Shown here: one piece after another, positions 25,671-38,213 of the stretch
Layout of the letters: every line of letters begins with the position of its first letter
How positions within the stretch are numbered: position 1 is the first letter of the stretch
Source of the DNA: Numida meleagris
Lineage: Eukaryota > Chordata > Aves > Galliformes > Numididae
Assembly (NCBI RefSeq): GCF_002078875.1
Contig: NC_034413.1
Span: 63,646,332 to 63,710,331, forward strand
Length of the DNA stretch: 64,000 bases
Direction of reading: 5' to 3'
Position numbers and translations under genes: made by a program
Notes under the pieces: generated by a model
Database searches by the model: none
What the model saw: only the letters and a program-made list of their open reading frames with translations
What the model was told of the DNA's origin: nothing

Positions 25671-27548
25671 GTGAGCAGAAAATGCGTCTTTGGAATTATT
25701 CAGAAAAGAAGTAGACAATTAAGGAAGGAACCTTAGTCCTCATTTACTACCCATGTGTAATTCTGGGGCAATATCTAAAATTTATGGTGTACGCTTGTGA
25801 ACTTTGTAGCCTAAGAAGATTCACATTAGAAGGAAAGACAACTCCCACCATTGTGAAATGTGATAAGCAAGATCTCTGGATCTTTGGTTAACTTCTAACT
25901 TTCTCTTTCTTTTAATTAATGTAGTCATATTCTTGTCTCAAGAACTAATTTAATTCACCAATAATAATTTTAAAAAGCCAGATTGGTTGGGCACGCTGCA
26001 TCACCTCACCATAGCTCCCAGCCTGTCACAGACCCACTCAACTTAAGTAGCTGGTTGAAACAGTAGATCTATAATTTGAGTGTTCCATTCATTTTATCAA
26101 AATCTTAGAAACTCAGCTGCATATGTTGCATACTCAGTTGTATACATGTTAGCAGCACAGAACTTGTTTTATATGATGGTTATTAATGTTTATTTATGGC
26201 AATAACTGCTTTTTCTTTTCCTTCTGTCATCTATTCTTCATTAAAGTTGTGATTCCACTTTTGAATTCCTGATTGTTCCTTACAGAAATATTTTGAAGGC
26301 TTGTGTAATCTAGAATATATCTGAAACAATCAAGCTAGTAAAAAACATGACAAGTAGCCTTTTTCTAGTAAATGCTGAACTGCATTACTTTTCTCCTTCT
26401 CCCTTTAAAATGCGAAAGATCTTCATACAAGAAAAAAGGTCAACTCGTAAGTTGGAAAAAAAGTATGCTTACAATTAAGATGTTCATTACAAATTCCATA
26501 CACATTCTTTGTTCGCAGTGATTTTTTTTTTGCAGCTGTTCTTTGGGCAGTAATAGTAAATTAAGGTGTTTGTGACATTTCTTCATTCCTAACTTTGGAT
26601 GAGAGTCATACCATATATTGCATTATAAATATTGACTTAACATTAAGTCCCATGCATGACTCTCATGTAGCAATGAAATAGACAGTATGATCATTACTCA
26701 ATTTAATTTCAATATTTATTACCCTCGGTGGATACGAGTGTATTTGTTACATTTACAAAAAATGACCTCTGGATTTCAGAGATATGTATTATGTTGAGAA
26801 GATCTTGTGAGGAGTAAATAGCACCCTTCCCTTTCTCTCTCTGAATCCTCTATTTCTGCAGTCTTCCAATTGTGTCTCATATCTAAATTCAAATTATACT
26901 AATCTGAAGGAGATCCTGCTCGTGCCATGGTGTGAAACAAGAATACTTGTATAAATGCAATCAAAAAATGCAACCACGTGACTTGCCCTGTTGATATTCT
27001 GAGAAAAATGCTTCTGGTCCCCCAGGGCTTTGCTAGGCTTTCTGTGCTCCTTGCAGGTCTGCATGCCTGCTGCTCTGTAGCACTGAGGGTGCAATCCCGC
27101 CTCTTCCTGAAAGAGCATGTATGTGTGCTGGTTAGCTCCAGCTGGTTTTGCATTCTTCACACCTTTTCCCACTGAGGAAGGACTAGTACTATGCCCCCAA
27201 GTTCTTTCTTATTTTGTTTTCATAGTGATTTGGCATGATAAATATATACCTGGTGTCTACTTTATGCTATCTTACAAGCACCAGACAAACAGACAAAAAG
27301 ATCCTTGTTCCATCTAAACAAGCAAACACCAGGAATCCAGAGACTAGTAATAAAAGAAACTTTATGGTTGAACATTCAGGAATTTATAACAATAACTGAA
27401 ATAAAATGTTATTTCAGTAGATATGTCAACAGAACCCTTTAACTGCTTTTTTTTTTTTTTTTTTTTCTGTTCTAACTAATGCTGAAATGAAACCAGAAGA
27501 GTTTTCAGTGAGATGTGTAGAAGCTGCAAACATGAACAAGTTTTATTA
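25671..27548. other. Unassigned noncoding stretch
   Basis: This is AT-rich sequence with a pure T-run at about 27448-27466. I see no gene, RNA or recognised repeat. Confidence 0.45.
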
Positions 27549-27741
27549 TTCAGAGAGAGGTGAGGCTCTGGCACAGCTGCCTAGAGATGCTGTGGGTGCC
27601 CCATCCCTGGAGGTGCTCAAGGCCAGGTTGGACGGGGCCCTTGGCAGCCTGAGCTGGTGGGTGGCAACCAGCCCATGGCAGGGGGTTGGGGCCGGCGGGC
27701 TTTATGATCCCCTTCAACCCAACCATTCTGTGATTCTATGA
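27549..27741 (+). mobile_element. CR1 LINE 3' fragment
   Basis: The ORF2 C-terminus (RGEALAQLPRDAVGAPSLE, VLKARLDGALGSL) is followed by the 3' UTR (GGGGCCGGCGGGCTTTATGA) and the terminal repeat CATTCTGTGATTCTATG. This fragment is GC-rich and less decayed than its neighbours. It is truncated to under 200 bp. Confidence 0.92.
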
Positions 27742-27933
27742 TTTCCAAGTTAAGACACTCATCCATCGATGTTAGTGATGGCAACAAAGAAAAAATAAGC
27801 TGTTGATTTACTGAGATCTGAATACACAAGATAATGACTTTGAAGAGGGAAAATGAAAATATCAAAAGAATCCTTGATAAAAATCTGCATTTAAATCCCA
27901 CTTAAATTAATCACAGTCTCGCTGTTTATCTTA

Positions 27934-28016
27934 ATCACACAATCACTGAATGGTGGAGGATGAAAGGGACATCTGAAGATTATCTAGTCCAACCTCCCTG
28001 CCCAAGCAAGGTCCCC
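27934..28016 (-). mobile_element. CR1 LINE 3'-end remnant
   Basis: CACACAATCACTGAATGGTG, then GGACATCTGAAGATTATCTAGTCCAACC, is the reverse complement of a CR1 3' UTR and end. Only about 80 bp is recognisable. It may continue, strongly decayed, to about 28080. Confidence 0.75.
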
Positions 28017-29403
28017 AAATTTGCCAATGTTCAAGGGCCTGACAAGGGCAAGTATCAGCTATGGGGACAGACTACAGGAGGTGCAGTCCATTTTTTGAAT
28101 AATGTGTGCTTACTAAAATGGAGTAAAGATTTTCCTGAACAGAATTACTGGTTAAATGATCTACAAAAGAGGTGGGTTTTGAGAACAGAGAATTTGGATT
28201 TGATATCTCAAGATTATTTTAAACCAAATATTAGTAAGGTGGAAGTCAAGATGAATGGCAAGAGAAAGTTTCTGCACTAAATACAAAAACGAAGGAATAA
28301 TTCTTGGAATAAATATGTATGGATACACTTCATAACTCTTGAGGCTTTTCAGCAGAAAACAAAAAAAACCTCATCTCACAGAAATCCGTGTTACAGACCA
28401 TAATTTTATTCAATTCATAAATCCTTATACCAAAGATTTTTGCTTTCCCAATTATCCAGATATTCACTGCAAAGCAGACAATAAAGTATGTGGTAAATGC
28501 TTCTACTGATCTTATTTCACCATCCATGTGACAAAATGACATACATAAAAATCTTATATCAGTTTTTTTATTGATGTAAAAACAATGATACCTCAAAACA
28601 TTATGCATGCTCATGGATGAGAGTCTAAAATCAAAACCCATAAAATGTGTTATCAGAGACTGTGTTTTCCATAAATGGCAGCTGTGCTCTCCTCCCATAA
28701 TGTCAGTGCCAAAGCAAAGTGAGATAAGAGAATTCATTTGTCTTTGGCTTATTTTCTTAATAAATTATATAAAAACAAGTCATATATTTCTTGTTTTATA
28801 GAAATTGTTTTTAACACTTGATACTTACAAAATATCATTTTGGCCTAAAGCTCACCATGGATTCCTGAAATGAATCTATAGACTTACCTGTCTGTTAGAC
28901 TGGATTCTTTTATTTTGATTCATAACATGGGTGTTGTAATTATCAGAGGACATTGTAAAGATGTGCAATACATTACCATCTAGTTACCATTTCTCTGAAG
29001 CAGTTACCATGAAACATAACATAAAAAGGCAATAAAGCAAAGACCTATAGTTCTAAATAACACATTCCTACTACATAGTCACGTGTGGAGATAAAAAGCA
29101 TAGCTTTAATACGAAAAAAAAAGATGTATAGAATAAGAGAATGAGTGAGAAATATTTGTTAATGTAGTCTGAGAATAGTTAAAGAAAATCAGCTCCTCAG
29201 ACTGAATGCCAAAATATAACTTCTCCAAATGAAGACTAAAATCCCTTCTGCTTTGTATTATGAGAATAGATTTTGAAACATATTCACGACTCTATTTTCC
29301 AGTACTACGCTAACATATGAAAACATAAACTTTGCTTAAAAGCTCCCAAATCCTTTTTTTTTTTTTCCTAATCAAATCTTATTTAATGGGAAACTGCTAT
29401 AGT
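28017..29403. other. Unassigned noncoding stretch
   Basis: This is AT-rich with no recognised gene or repeat. The 135-codon minus frame at 28330-28737 has no family resemblance. Confidence 0.45.
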
Positions 29404-29562
29404 ACATGCCTTCCAGACCTTCTACTAGTTTTGTTGCCCTGCTCTGGATGCTTTCAGGCATTTTCTCAGCCTTTCTATGTTGTGGATCCCAACACTGCAT
29501 CCAATATTCAAGGTGAGATTGCACCAACGTTAGGTATGGTGAGAAAATCACCTTTTTTTGAC
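29404..29562 (-). mobile_element. CR1 LINE ORF2 remnant
   Basis: Translated on the minus strand, it gives a decayed VQSHLEYWMQCWDPQHRKAE and then SIQSRATKLVEGLEGMYYSS. This is the CR1 ORF2 C-terminal block just after the reverse transcriptase. No 3' end is present, so it is an internal relic of an older insertion. Confidence 0.85.
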
Positions 29563-29716
29563 TGGAATCACCTCTTTTGGCTGGTGTTATCAATCTAGAG
29601 AAATAACCAACTCCTTCCTCACTGAGGTCAAGAGTAAAACATCACTGAGCTCACTGCAGAGCTTAGCTAATCTCGCCATGGAGAGGGTCTAGTTCAAAGC
29701 AAGGAATCCTGCTATG

Positions 29717-29791
29717 CGTATACTGAATATGGTGTATATTCTGTATATGGTGTATATATGGTGTATATTCTATGTATATACTGCATATGGC
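29717..29791. repeat. Short minisatellite-like repeat (ATATGGTGTATATTCT-type)
   Basis: Three to four imperfect copies of a 14-18 bp unit containing ATATGGTGTATAT and ATTCTGTATATGG follow one another. The ends are degenerate. Confidence 0.7.
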
Positions 29792-32700
29792 GCAGGCATC
29801 ATATTGCATTGGCGTGGTTTGCTGAAGGGGCTTGTTCCTGACAGCTCTTTACTTTCTTTACTGTTCTCCTTTTCAGCCTTTCTGACCTGGCTTTGACTCT
29901 TTTATGGACCCACTCTTTTTCATTCCTGGAGCAGCATACGGTTGTAAAAACACTGTGAGCTGGACAGGAACTGCATTAACAACAGTGACAGAATTATTGC
30001 ATGGCTGTTCCATGAATGTCTTTTTTGATGTTTTCTAACAAAAAAAACTCACTTAAACTGAGTTTGTGTTGGCATTTCTAATGGGCTGAAGCAGTGGCAT
30101 GTTGAAGAGGCCAGCCTTGATCTCAGATGCCATCTGAGCAGCACTTAAGTTGTGCACATCTGTAAGATCAAAGATGCATTTTTGCTTGTCAAGAAGTCTA
30201 TCCAAAACCCATCTCAGGACTGATACAGCTTTAAAACAGCACCAAAGATTCTTTAAATTATGGTCATTTGGAGGAACTTGTAGAAATTACTTCTGGCTCT
30301 AGGGGTAAATAGAAACTAGTATAAATCTTGCTACTGTATTTTGTTATGAATTAGCTATTTTATTATCTAATTATCTGAAGATGGCATTTTTAATGTCTCA
30401 TTTTCGTCCCTGTATTGCGGAGAAACTGTTTGAATGTCTGTGCTAGGAAGATACATGAATTTATCCTACACTTTCAACTTTAAGAGCAAAATTTTAGAAG
30501 TAGCCATCTTTTTCTTGCAATTCCTCTGTGAAAATCCTGGTGACAAAAGGGAGTGTGGCTCTTCAGCTCTAACTCCTAACAGCATAAAACATTGTGCTCT
30601 CCTAGGATGCACACTTACTTTTGATGAGGCCTGACCAAGATCAAGCCTTGGAAGAGTTCTCAGGTACATTAGTGAAAGTGATGAAGTAAGATTTATAAGG
30701 AACAGTAAATTCAATAGATCACTGGCATGATCCCTGGCCCTTGGTGAGATTTTCCATCTCCCCTGACTCCAGACATATTTCTCGCAAGATTTTTCTGGGA
30801 ACAAGTCAATGTGGTGTGAAAGAAACAATGCAGAAAGACGTGGAGGATAGGACTTGAACAGATCTGCATAAGTTAGAATAAATTTTGTAGTTTTGATGAA
30901 ATGCTTGATTTGGAAATCATAGTTAAGAACCCTCAGGCACAGCTTCTTTTTAATGATAGTTAGATCCCTAAAAATCTGTTTTAGAAAAAAAGTGACCTGG
31001 TAGTTACCACATACCTTTTCCAGCTATCGAACTAGAATACATTTGCAGTGTCATTTGGGAGAATTCTGTACAAAAATGGTCAGCAGAGCTGAGTTTTGTC
31101 ACAGCACTCAACATTTCCTTCTCTTTTAAGCAATTAGTAAAAACAGTCAGAAATCTCCCTTTTCATTCCAGTTAGTCTGCACTGCAAGAATTTCCAGCAA
31201 TCAGATTTTACCATCTATGGAACTGTCAAAGCAAAGAACACATAAATTTACTTCTGTGGCTTAAGTTACCAAGTACCTTTCCCAGTGCTCTTACCACGTT
31301 TTTACCCTCTGGGGTTTTGATTTCATGATGCCTTTTTTCTGTCAAAAATTTTGACTGATCAACTGAATAACCTCAGATAATTAACATATGTCATGTATGC
31401 GTGAGTGAACAGATTAGATCTGGCTGCTCCAGTAAAGCTCAAAAACATTGAGATAATAAAAAAGTGTCTGGACTTATCGTTATATACAAAAAAATTTTAG
31501 AGGCCTGATTCTTGAACTTTGAAAGGTTCTTTGGTACTATTTCCTTTTTCCCCACTGAGTTTCCTGATAGGCATAACAGCAGTGACACTGAACCAGATCT
31601 TGGGCATCTCAGGATATTTATTTCACAGCAGCTTCTGAGACTGGCCCTCAATTAGAGAGCTAAAATGGTGTTTGACCATCATTCGTCCTGTTCAGCCAAA
31701 CTGCTGGGCCATTGTCTGTTTTTAAGAAACTTAATTTCTTCCATTAAACCTTTTCACTATAAAAAGAAGTGGATTTATTAAGTGCTCATTACCTGCAATT
31801 CTGAGTTGAATACCTTGTGTTATATTGCTCTTTATGTGGTATTGAAACAGCCTTGGGCATGATTGTAAGGCAGTACTCCTAGCAAGCTGCTCATAAAGAT
31901 GAGATGCTCATCTCATCTGGCAGTTGCTGAGAACAAAAAATGATAGATAAATTATTTTTAATGGTACCTGGAAATGCTATTTGCTAACAATAGAACTATA
32001 ATCCCTCTCTTCTGACTTCCTTCTGTACTTGCTCCATAACATGCTTGGTAATAACCTTGGGCTGGAACAGACTTCTCAGTGCAATTGTGATAATGCCAAC
32101 AGAATTGATTGGTGTGCTTGCTGTTCCTTTTAGGAAAGAGTAAGCATTGTTTATTTGAGCTGCGTATTGGGACTATTTGTTGAAAGTCTTAAAACTTTCC
32201 GGAGAGACATTCTCCACCTAGAGCAATAAAAGAGCAACTGTTAAATTTAATTTCTGCTGGAAGAGTATGTTACCTTTTTCTTTACTACACCAGTAAAATG
32301 GATGCTAAACATCTAATGAAAGATCCCAGCTGGATATGAGGGAAGTGTTTTTAATCACTTCCAAAAACCTGATGTATTCTACATTTGTGGAGAGATGTTA
32401 CGAGTTTGTTGTTATAGTTGTTATTTTTATTTTTTTTTAATCCATTGGGTGTGTCAAGTGTTACATTTCTCTCTATTACAGCAATATAGCTTTCCTTTAT
32501 TGCTGTGTAAGTACGTAGCCAAAATAATAAATGCAGACACATTTTTAATGTAGGTTTAGGTGCCAGGTGTCACATAAAGAACATAAACTATGGTGACAAT
32601 AAAATTAGAAGTTACCCCAGCAGCCACAGGATGCATTCTGCTCTCCCACAACTCGTATGTGTCAAAGACTGCATCACTGAAAGCCTAATATTGCTCCTGC

Positions 32701-35700
32701 ACTAAGAGCGTCTCCCTTCCAAGGCTTTGCAAAACCATGCTACCAGCTGCAATTTAAGGCCACTTCCATTAAGAAGCATGGAACTGGATTTTTCTTCTTG
32801 TATTTAGTGCTACTGAACTCCTTGCCATCAGGTATGAAGAGAGTGACTAAAATATCGAATGCTTCAAACATGACAGTTGTCTGTGTGAGCCATAGAGATA
32901 TTTCATACAGAATAGTGAAGGTGAAGATGAATTTGGGACTAATGGATCTGACTGAATAGCTGGTCAAGACAGGGCAGTGAAGAGGAGACATGAAGCAAAA
33001 AGATTTAAGACTTAACGATGCTACTAAAAACAACAGGCTCTATACCACTGAAAAGCAATAGTTACTAATTCACTTTCAGATTTGTACTAAATTAATAACT
33101 ATGTTGATCTGTAATCCTTTCCAGCTGGAAACAATGGAAAAAAAAACCAGCAACAAATACTAGGTCTGACTGAAAAAAAGGCAACATTTGAAAGAGAGCC
33201 TATATTTACAATAGTCAAGGCAGCTTCGATAGATGAAGGAAGAGTATTGCCAGATACTGGAAGGAGAAAAAAAATAAGGTTAAAGTATTATGGATTAAGG
33301 AGTTACACTACAATATTTTTTTTTTTAAAAAAAAGTACAACAAAGTTAGTCATGAAGAAAAACTTTTAAAAAACTTTTAATGTCCATATTTGGAGAATGA
33401 AATATAGAAAACAGAAAAAAATCAACTTTTCATGAAGAGTTGAAGAAAGAAAGAAAAAGAAGAAAGTAGAAGAAGAAAGTGTGTGTCCTTCAAGAAAGTC
33501 AGTTCTTAGCTAAATAAGAGCAAACTGAATGGATTTTCCTGAAATGATCATTGTAAAAGCTGTTGGTTGGATTCAGAGAGATGTATTAATTTGAATATGA
33601 AAGAGGAGAAAGAGTTAATAAGTTTTGAATTTCGTCCACAGTGTCTTAGTATTCAGAGGTCATTTGACTATATATCTTATAGTAATTAATATGAAATGAG
33701 AGCAATTAATGATCCTTCATTAATGTGTCCATTACATCAATCAATCAGCTTCTATTTTTGTCAGATGCTATTTAGTATGCTTTAAGAAAGAGGGTTATTT
33801 TGGCAGTAACCTTCATAAAAAATTCCAGCTGGGAAAGGTGTGGAAATAGGAATCACAGCCGATTAAGTCTTTTTGTCTTCTAAAGGTAAGTGTTAATAAA
33901 ATACTTCGCTAATTTCTAAGGTTCAAAGGCAGACAGGTAGCCAGATATCAGCAAATCTGTGGGTGTTCAACTCCAACTTGTCCCTTTCAGATTTTCACTT
34001 CTATTACTAAATAAGAAGTTCAAAACCCCATTTTTAACTGAACTATTCTTACTTAGGATGTTTTTTAATTGTTAATCCAGAACACTTTTCATTACATGGA
34101 GTCTGCGCTTGTTCACAACAAGGAAAGCAAGGGCAAGGGAGGATATGCCAGTCTGCTCTGTGACCTTCACTAAGTCACTCATGATTCTCTCCTCATCTTT
34201 TTCCAGCAGCTTCCTATGTCCTACCTTCCTCACTGGCTGCTGCGATGCCTGGCTACAATTGGAAGCTTTATACATGAAAAGCTGTTTGTTTATGAAAAAA
34301 AACGATCAATGATTAGGTGCAGAATGTCCCTTTTGTTGATTTCTTTCACCCGTGAAAATAGTGAAGCATTAAAGATTTGGAATTGCCAGGTTGGCAATTA
34401 TCCTCTGTAATTTAGCATAGACGGGGCTACCGCTTCAATCAGGTGTGGTGAGCAGGCAGGCAACTACATGCAATTGCAGTTCATTTTAATGTAAGAAAAT
34501 AAGATATGTTTGTAGACAAAAGTCCTTGTCATTTACCATTAATGGCAGTCCTTCCCAAACGGAATTGTTGCCCTTTCTTTGGTTTATCTCTTCCTTTGAT
34601 TTGATTTTCCTGCTAATCTTGCTTTCTGAATTTGTCCAAAGAGGTGCTGAGTATCCTCCTCAATGGAAGATGGAAAGGGTAGTATTGAGCAATGACAAGC
34701 AAGTGAGATTAAAGCTGAAAATACCAATTCTACAAAAACTGCTTGTTCACGTCAGTACTGCTTCTACATGCCAGAAAATCTGTGCGTCAAAGCAAGCCTG
34801 CACTTGGTGTCTTATTTGAAGTCAACAGCTGATTATCTTTCACTGAAACAGCAATTTCACAGTGAAATCATGAATTCTTTAAGGCCTGCTATATAAGGTT
34901 TCATAATAAATTCTCTTTCTTTTCCATTCTGCCTGTTTATATAAACTTTAGTAAGTAATATAATATATTCTAATATCAGATTTAAAAGAGAAAAAGATGT
35001 CAAGTGCACTATTACAGCTGACAGACTTCCGAGTTCATCTGAACTCCTTGCTCTGTGATTATCTGCAATAGCATTACTGCTTTGAAGCTGCCGTTCTGTT
35101 TATTCCTAAACACTACCTGTTTTGACTTCTTAGAACTGTTCAAAATTATTTTTCTTTTAATTGATGACTTTTTTTCTTATTTTTAATAACAGGATTTTTA
35201 ATAGCGTAACTCGCAATACTAAAGTGTTTCATGCTGGCAATATCCATTTCAACCCACGAAATTCTGATCAGTCTATTTCACAATGTCAGATTTTAATGAC
35301 AATGTGAAGATGAGTGGCTTTATTGGAAAAAAAAAAAGGATTTTAGATCTCTGTTGCTCCATTCCATGGGCAACATAATCAGAGTCATTCTGATTGAAGA
35401 GCAGCTATGTCAGAAAGGGAGATTTTGTTGATGCTTAGAAAAATAAATAAAATGTGGAACATCTGTCATAGCTCTGTTGAAAATAATTATACAGGTAATT
35501 TCAGTACTTTTCATTGGTTCAGCTAGACAATAGTAAATTACACCTTAATTTCATTTCATTACAGAAAGAAGGAAAATAAAGAAGAGGTGAAGTAATTTCT
35601 TTGAATTCACAGTAAACCAGCAGGTAAGAAATGAGAGCAATTCCATTTTTTATCACCTAATAATGGAAGGTAATCACCTGGACTAGAATAGTGTGCTCTG

Positions 35701-37199
35701 TTTGGTCTCACCAGGCACCAATGCTTGGCCGTGGTATCCTTGAATCACCCCTAAGAATGAAGCAGCTGCTCCATAACTGACATTTTTCTACATTTTGTAA
35801 AGTCTCTTTTATTCCCGGTTGTTAAAAATTTTGATTACTAAGAATTATTCAGCTTATTTGAATGAGACCCATGGAGATACAGTCAAGACATTTCTACAGT
35901 ACTACCCTTTTAATCACAGATCATACAGCCACCTCTCAGCTGTAAATTGCTGGGCAATGCCATGTTGTGCGTATAAACAGAATTCCTACAGATCAAGTTA
36001 ATCTGCACTAGCAGAAATAGGAATGCAGACATCAAGCCTATGACCTTAAAGAAAAGTATTGAAACAAAGCATCCCAGCTGTTGACCGTGCCTACCTCTGT
36101 GCACCGTAAAGTAGGTATTTATGTCTACATGGAACTTTAATTAATATGTATGCCAATAATTGCAAACTGTGTAATGTAAGTCATGATTATATTCAATTAC
36201 TGAGATCAAAGTTTTAGTGTTCTACACTTATTCCTGAAATATTTTATTGGAGATTTATCAATTGCTTGAACAGCCATTGCCTTCTAAACCTAGCCATCAA
36301 TAAGCAACTAAACTCCTAAAACAAAACAAATGAAAAGCTATCCTCCATGTTTTCCTTTTGTTGCAAAAAAAAAAAAATAAATTCTAAACAAAATCACTGG
36401 TTTGTCCTAGAAAATAAATTTTGTAGTTTATAGGCAAAATTTATTTCATTGCTTCATTCACTCATGAATAATTAAATAATAATTCTCAGCATTCTCCAGA
36501 TAGCAATCGAAGCACTTTTTTTGGACGTTCCACACGTGATGAGATCCTTTTAAAAAAAAACAAATGGATTTTCAATATTGGGACAAACTCAGTGATCTGA
36601 TCAGCAGGTGGATTGTAGCGTGTCCATCTCACAGCACTTTCTTGAGACGTGTAGGGCTAACACAAGCTTCTTAAATCCCTAAATCCAGACAACCACGTGA
36701 TATAATCCTTTTTATAAACAACTCGAACAGTCTCTTTTCTACTTTACAGTGGTGCTTTTTTATTTTTCCTCCAATAGTAAGCCCGTGAAAGAGTCTTTCT
36801 GCTTTGATAGTTAGGTGTTTTTATTTTTACAAATTTCCAGGTTAAAAACAATAAGAAAAATAATATTATTTTGTTAAATTAATAGCATGGGGTTTTTTTA
36901 GGTTAACAAGTGTTTGCGTTTCTTTTATTTTTTTAATGTTTATGTTAGCTGTTTCTATAGGCAATAATCATATCTTCTTTGATACATTCCTGCTTTCCTA
37001 AGCTAGACCTGTGGAGGTGTGGAGGGAGGCCCTTCTGTCTTCCATTTTCAGATGAGTTCTTCACTCCTCAGATCATTCTAACATCTCTATTCTGTCCAAT
37101 TTTCCTTGTAAACTCACCTTTACACAGCCTGTGTTGCAGATGATGGAACATATCACCCACATTCTCTGTCACTTTGTCTCCTGAAAGTTGACATTTTCG
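29792..37199. other. Unassigned AT-rich noncoding stretch
   Basis: This is more than 7 kb without a gene I can support. A purine-rich GAA/AAG tract lies at 33433-33480, and A- and T-runs are common. A donor-like GGTAAGTG lies near 33885 with no clear acceptor before it. The repeat-poor, AT-rich character suggests an intron or gene desert. Confidence 0.45.
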
Positions 37200-37570
37200 T
37201 GGCTGATGAAGTTGAGGCTCAGTGACATCCTATAATCCTATATTACGGCAGACCTTCCTTGAGCTAGTGTTCATAGATCTTTATCACTTTGTCATTTCTA
37301 ACTGATAAACTCTCATTTTGCAGCAGAAGCATGTACTGTTGATCACCATCTGCTTGAACTTCTACTTTACTCCCCAAATCTATAATCTCATTCCTTCAGG
37401 CTGTGTAATTTTTACAGTCAGTTTAGCACAGTGATTGTTGTTAGTATTGACAGTGCCTCCCACCTTTGTGTCATCAGCAAATCTCAGACGTGCTCTTATT
37501 TTGTGCTGATGGAGTAAATACAGATTAATAAAAGGCATATTATAACTAGGTCATCATGAAAACAGTCCTT
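37200..37570 (-). mobile_element. Ancient, strongly decayed CR1-like LINE remnant
   Basis: CCTTTGTGTCATCAGCAAAT near 37463 corresponds to the reverse complement of the CR1 reverse transcriptase block that encodes FADDTK-like sequence and its flank. It is followed by ATTAATAAAAGGCATATTAT, where CR1s usually read (G)ATAAAGATATTAAA. Flanking similarity is weak. This looks like a much older CR1 lineage than the other copies. Confidence 0.4.
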
Positions 37571-37904
37571 GGAAAGCTTAGTTTCAAACTCTCATCTGAC
37601 ACTTTCCCTTTGATGCCTCATCTTTTGCTATTCTTCATATTCCTTTTATTTTCTTAGTTAATTCCCATATTCTCCAGCATATTTTTTTAAACCATCATGT
37701 AGGTTCACATCAGATACTCCATGAAGTTCAGATGCAGATGAGTTTCTACATTTCCTTCAATTAGCATAGTGAAAACAGATTTAAGTTCATCTGACTGAAT
37801 CTCTTTCCATCCAGTCCTTTTGCCCTTTCTTCTATTTGCCATTTACCTTCATGTTTTTATTATTCTTTCAGACTCCTGGATCAAAGTCAGGCTAATAGAC
37901 CAAG

Positions 37905-38213
37905 GGCAAATACAGCTGTGGGGATTGGCCTCTTCTCCCAGGTAACTAGAGACAGAACAAGATGTAATGACTTTAAGCTGACCCAGGGGAGGTTCAGGTT
38001 TGATACTGGGAAAAATGTCTTCTCAGAAAGGATGGTGAAGCTTGGAACAGGCTGCCCAGGGAGGTGATGGAGTCACCATCCCTGCAGGTGTTCAAGAAAA
38101 GGGTAGATGTCGCACTAAGCGACATGATTTATTGGTATGGTGGTGGTGGGTTTATGGCTGAACTAGATGATCTGAGTGGTCTTTCCAGCCTTAATGATTC
38201 TACAATTCTTCAC
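37905..38213 (+). mobile_element. CR1 LINE 3' fragment
   Basis: It contains TTCTCCCAGGTAACTAGAGA and the following ORF2 C-terminal block in decayed frames, then GAACAGGCTGCCCAGGGAGG and SPSLQVFKKRVDVALSDMI, and the 3' UTR GGTCTTTCCAGCCTTAATGA. The terminal repeat is degenerate. It is dead and 5' truncated. Confidence 0.9.
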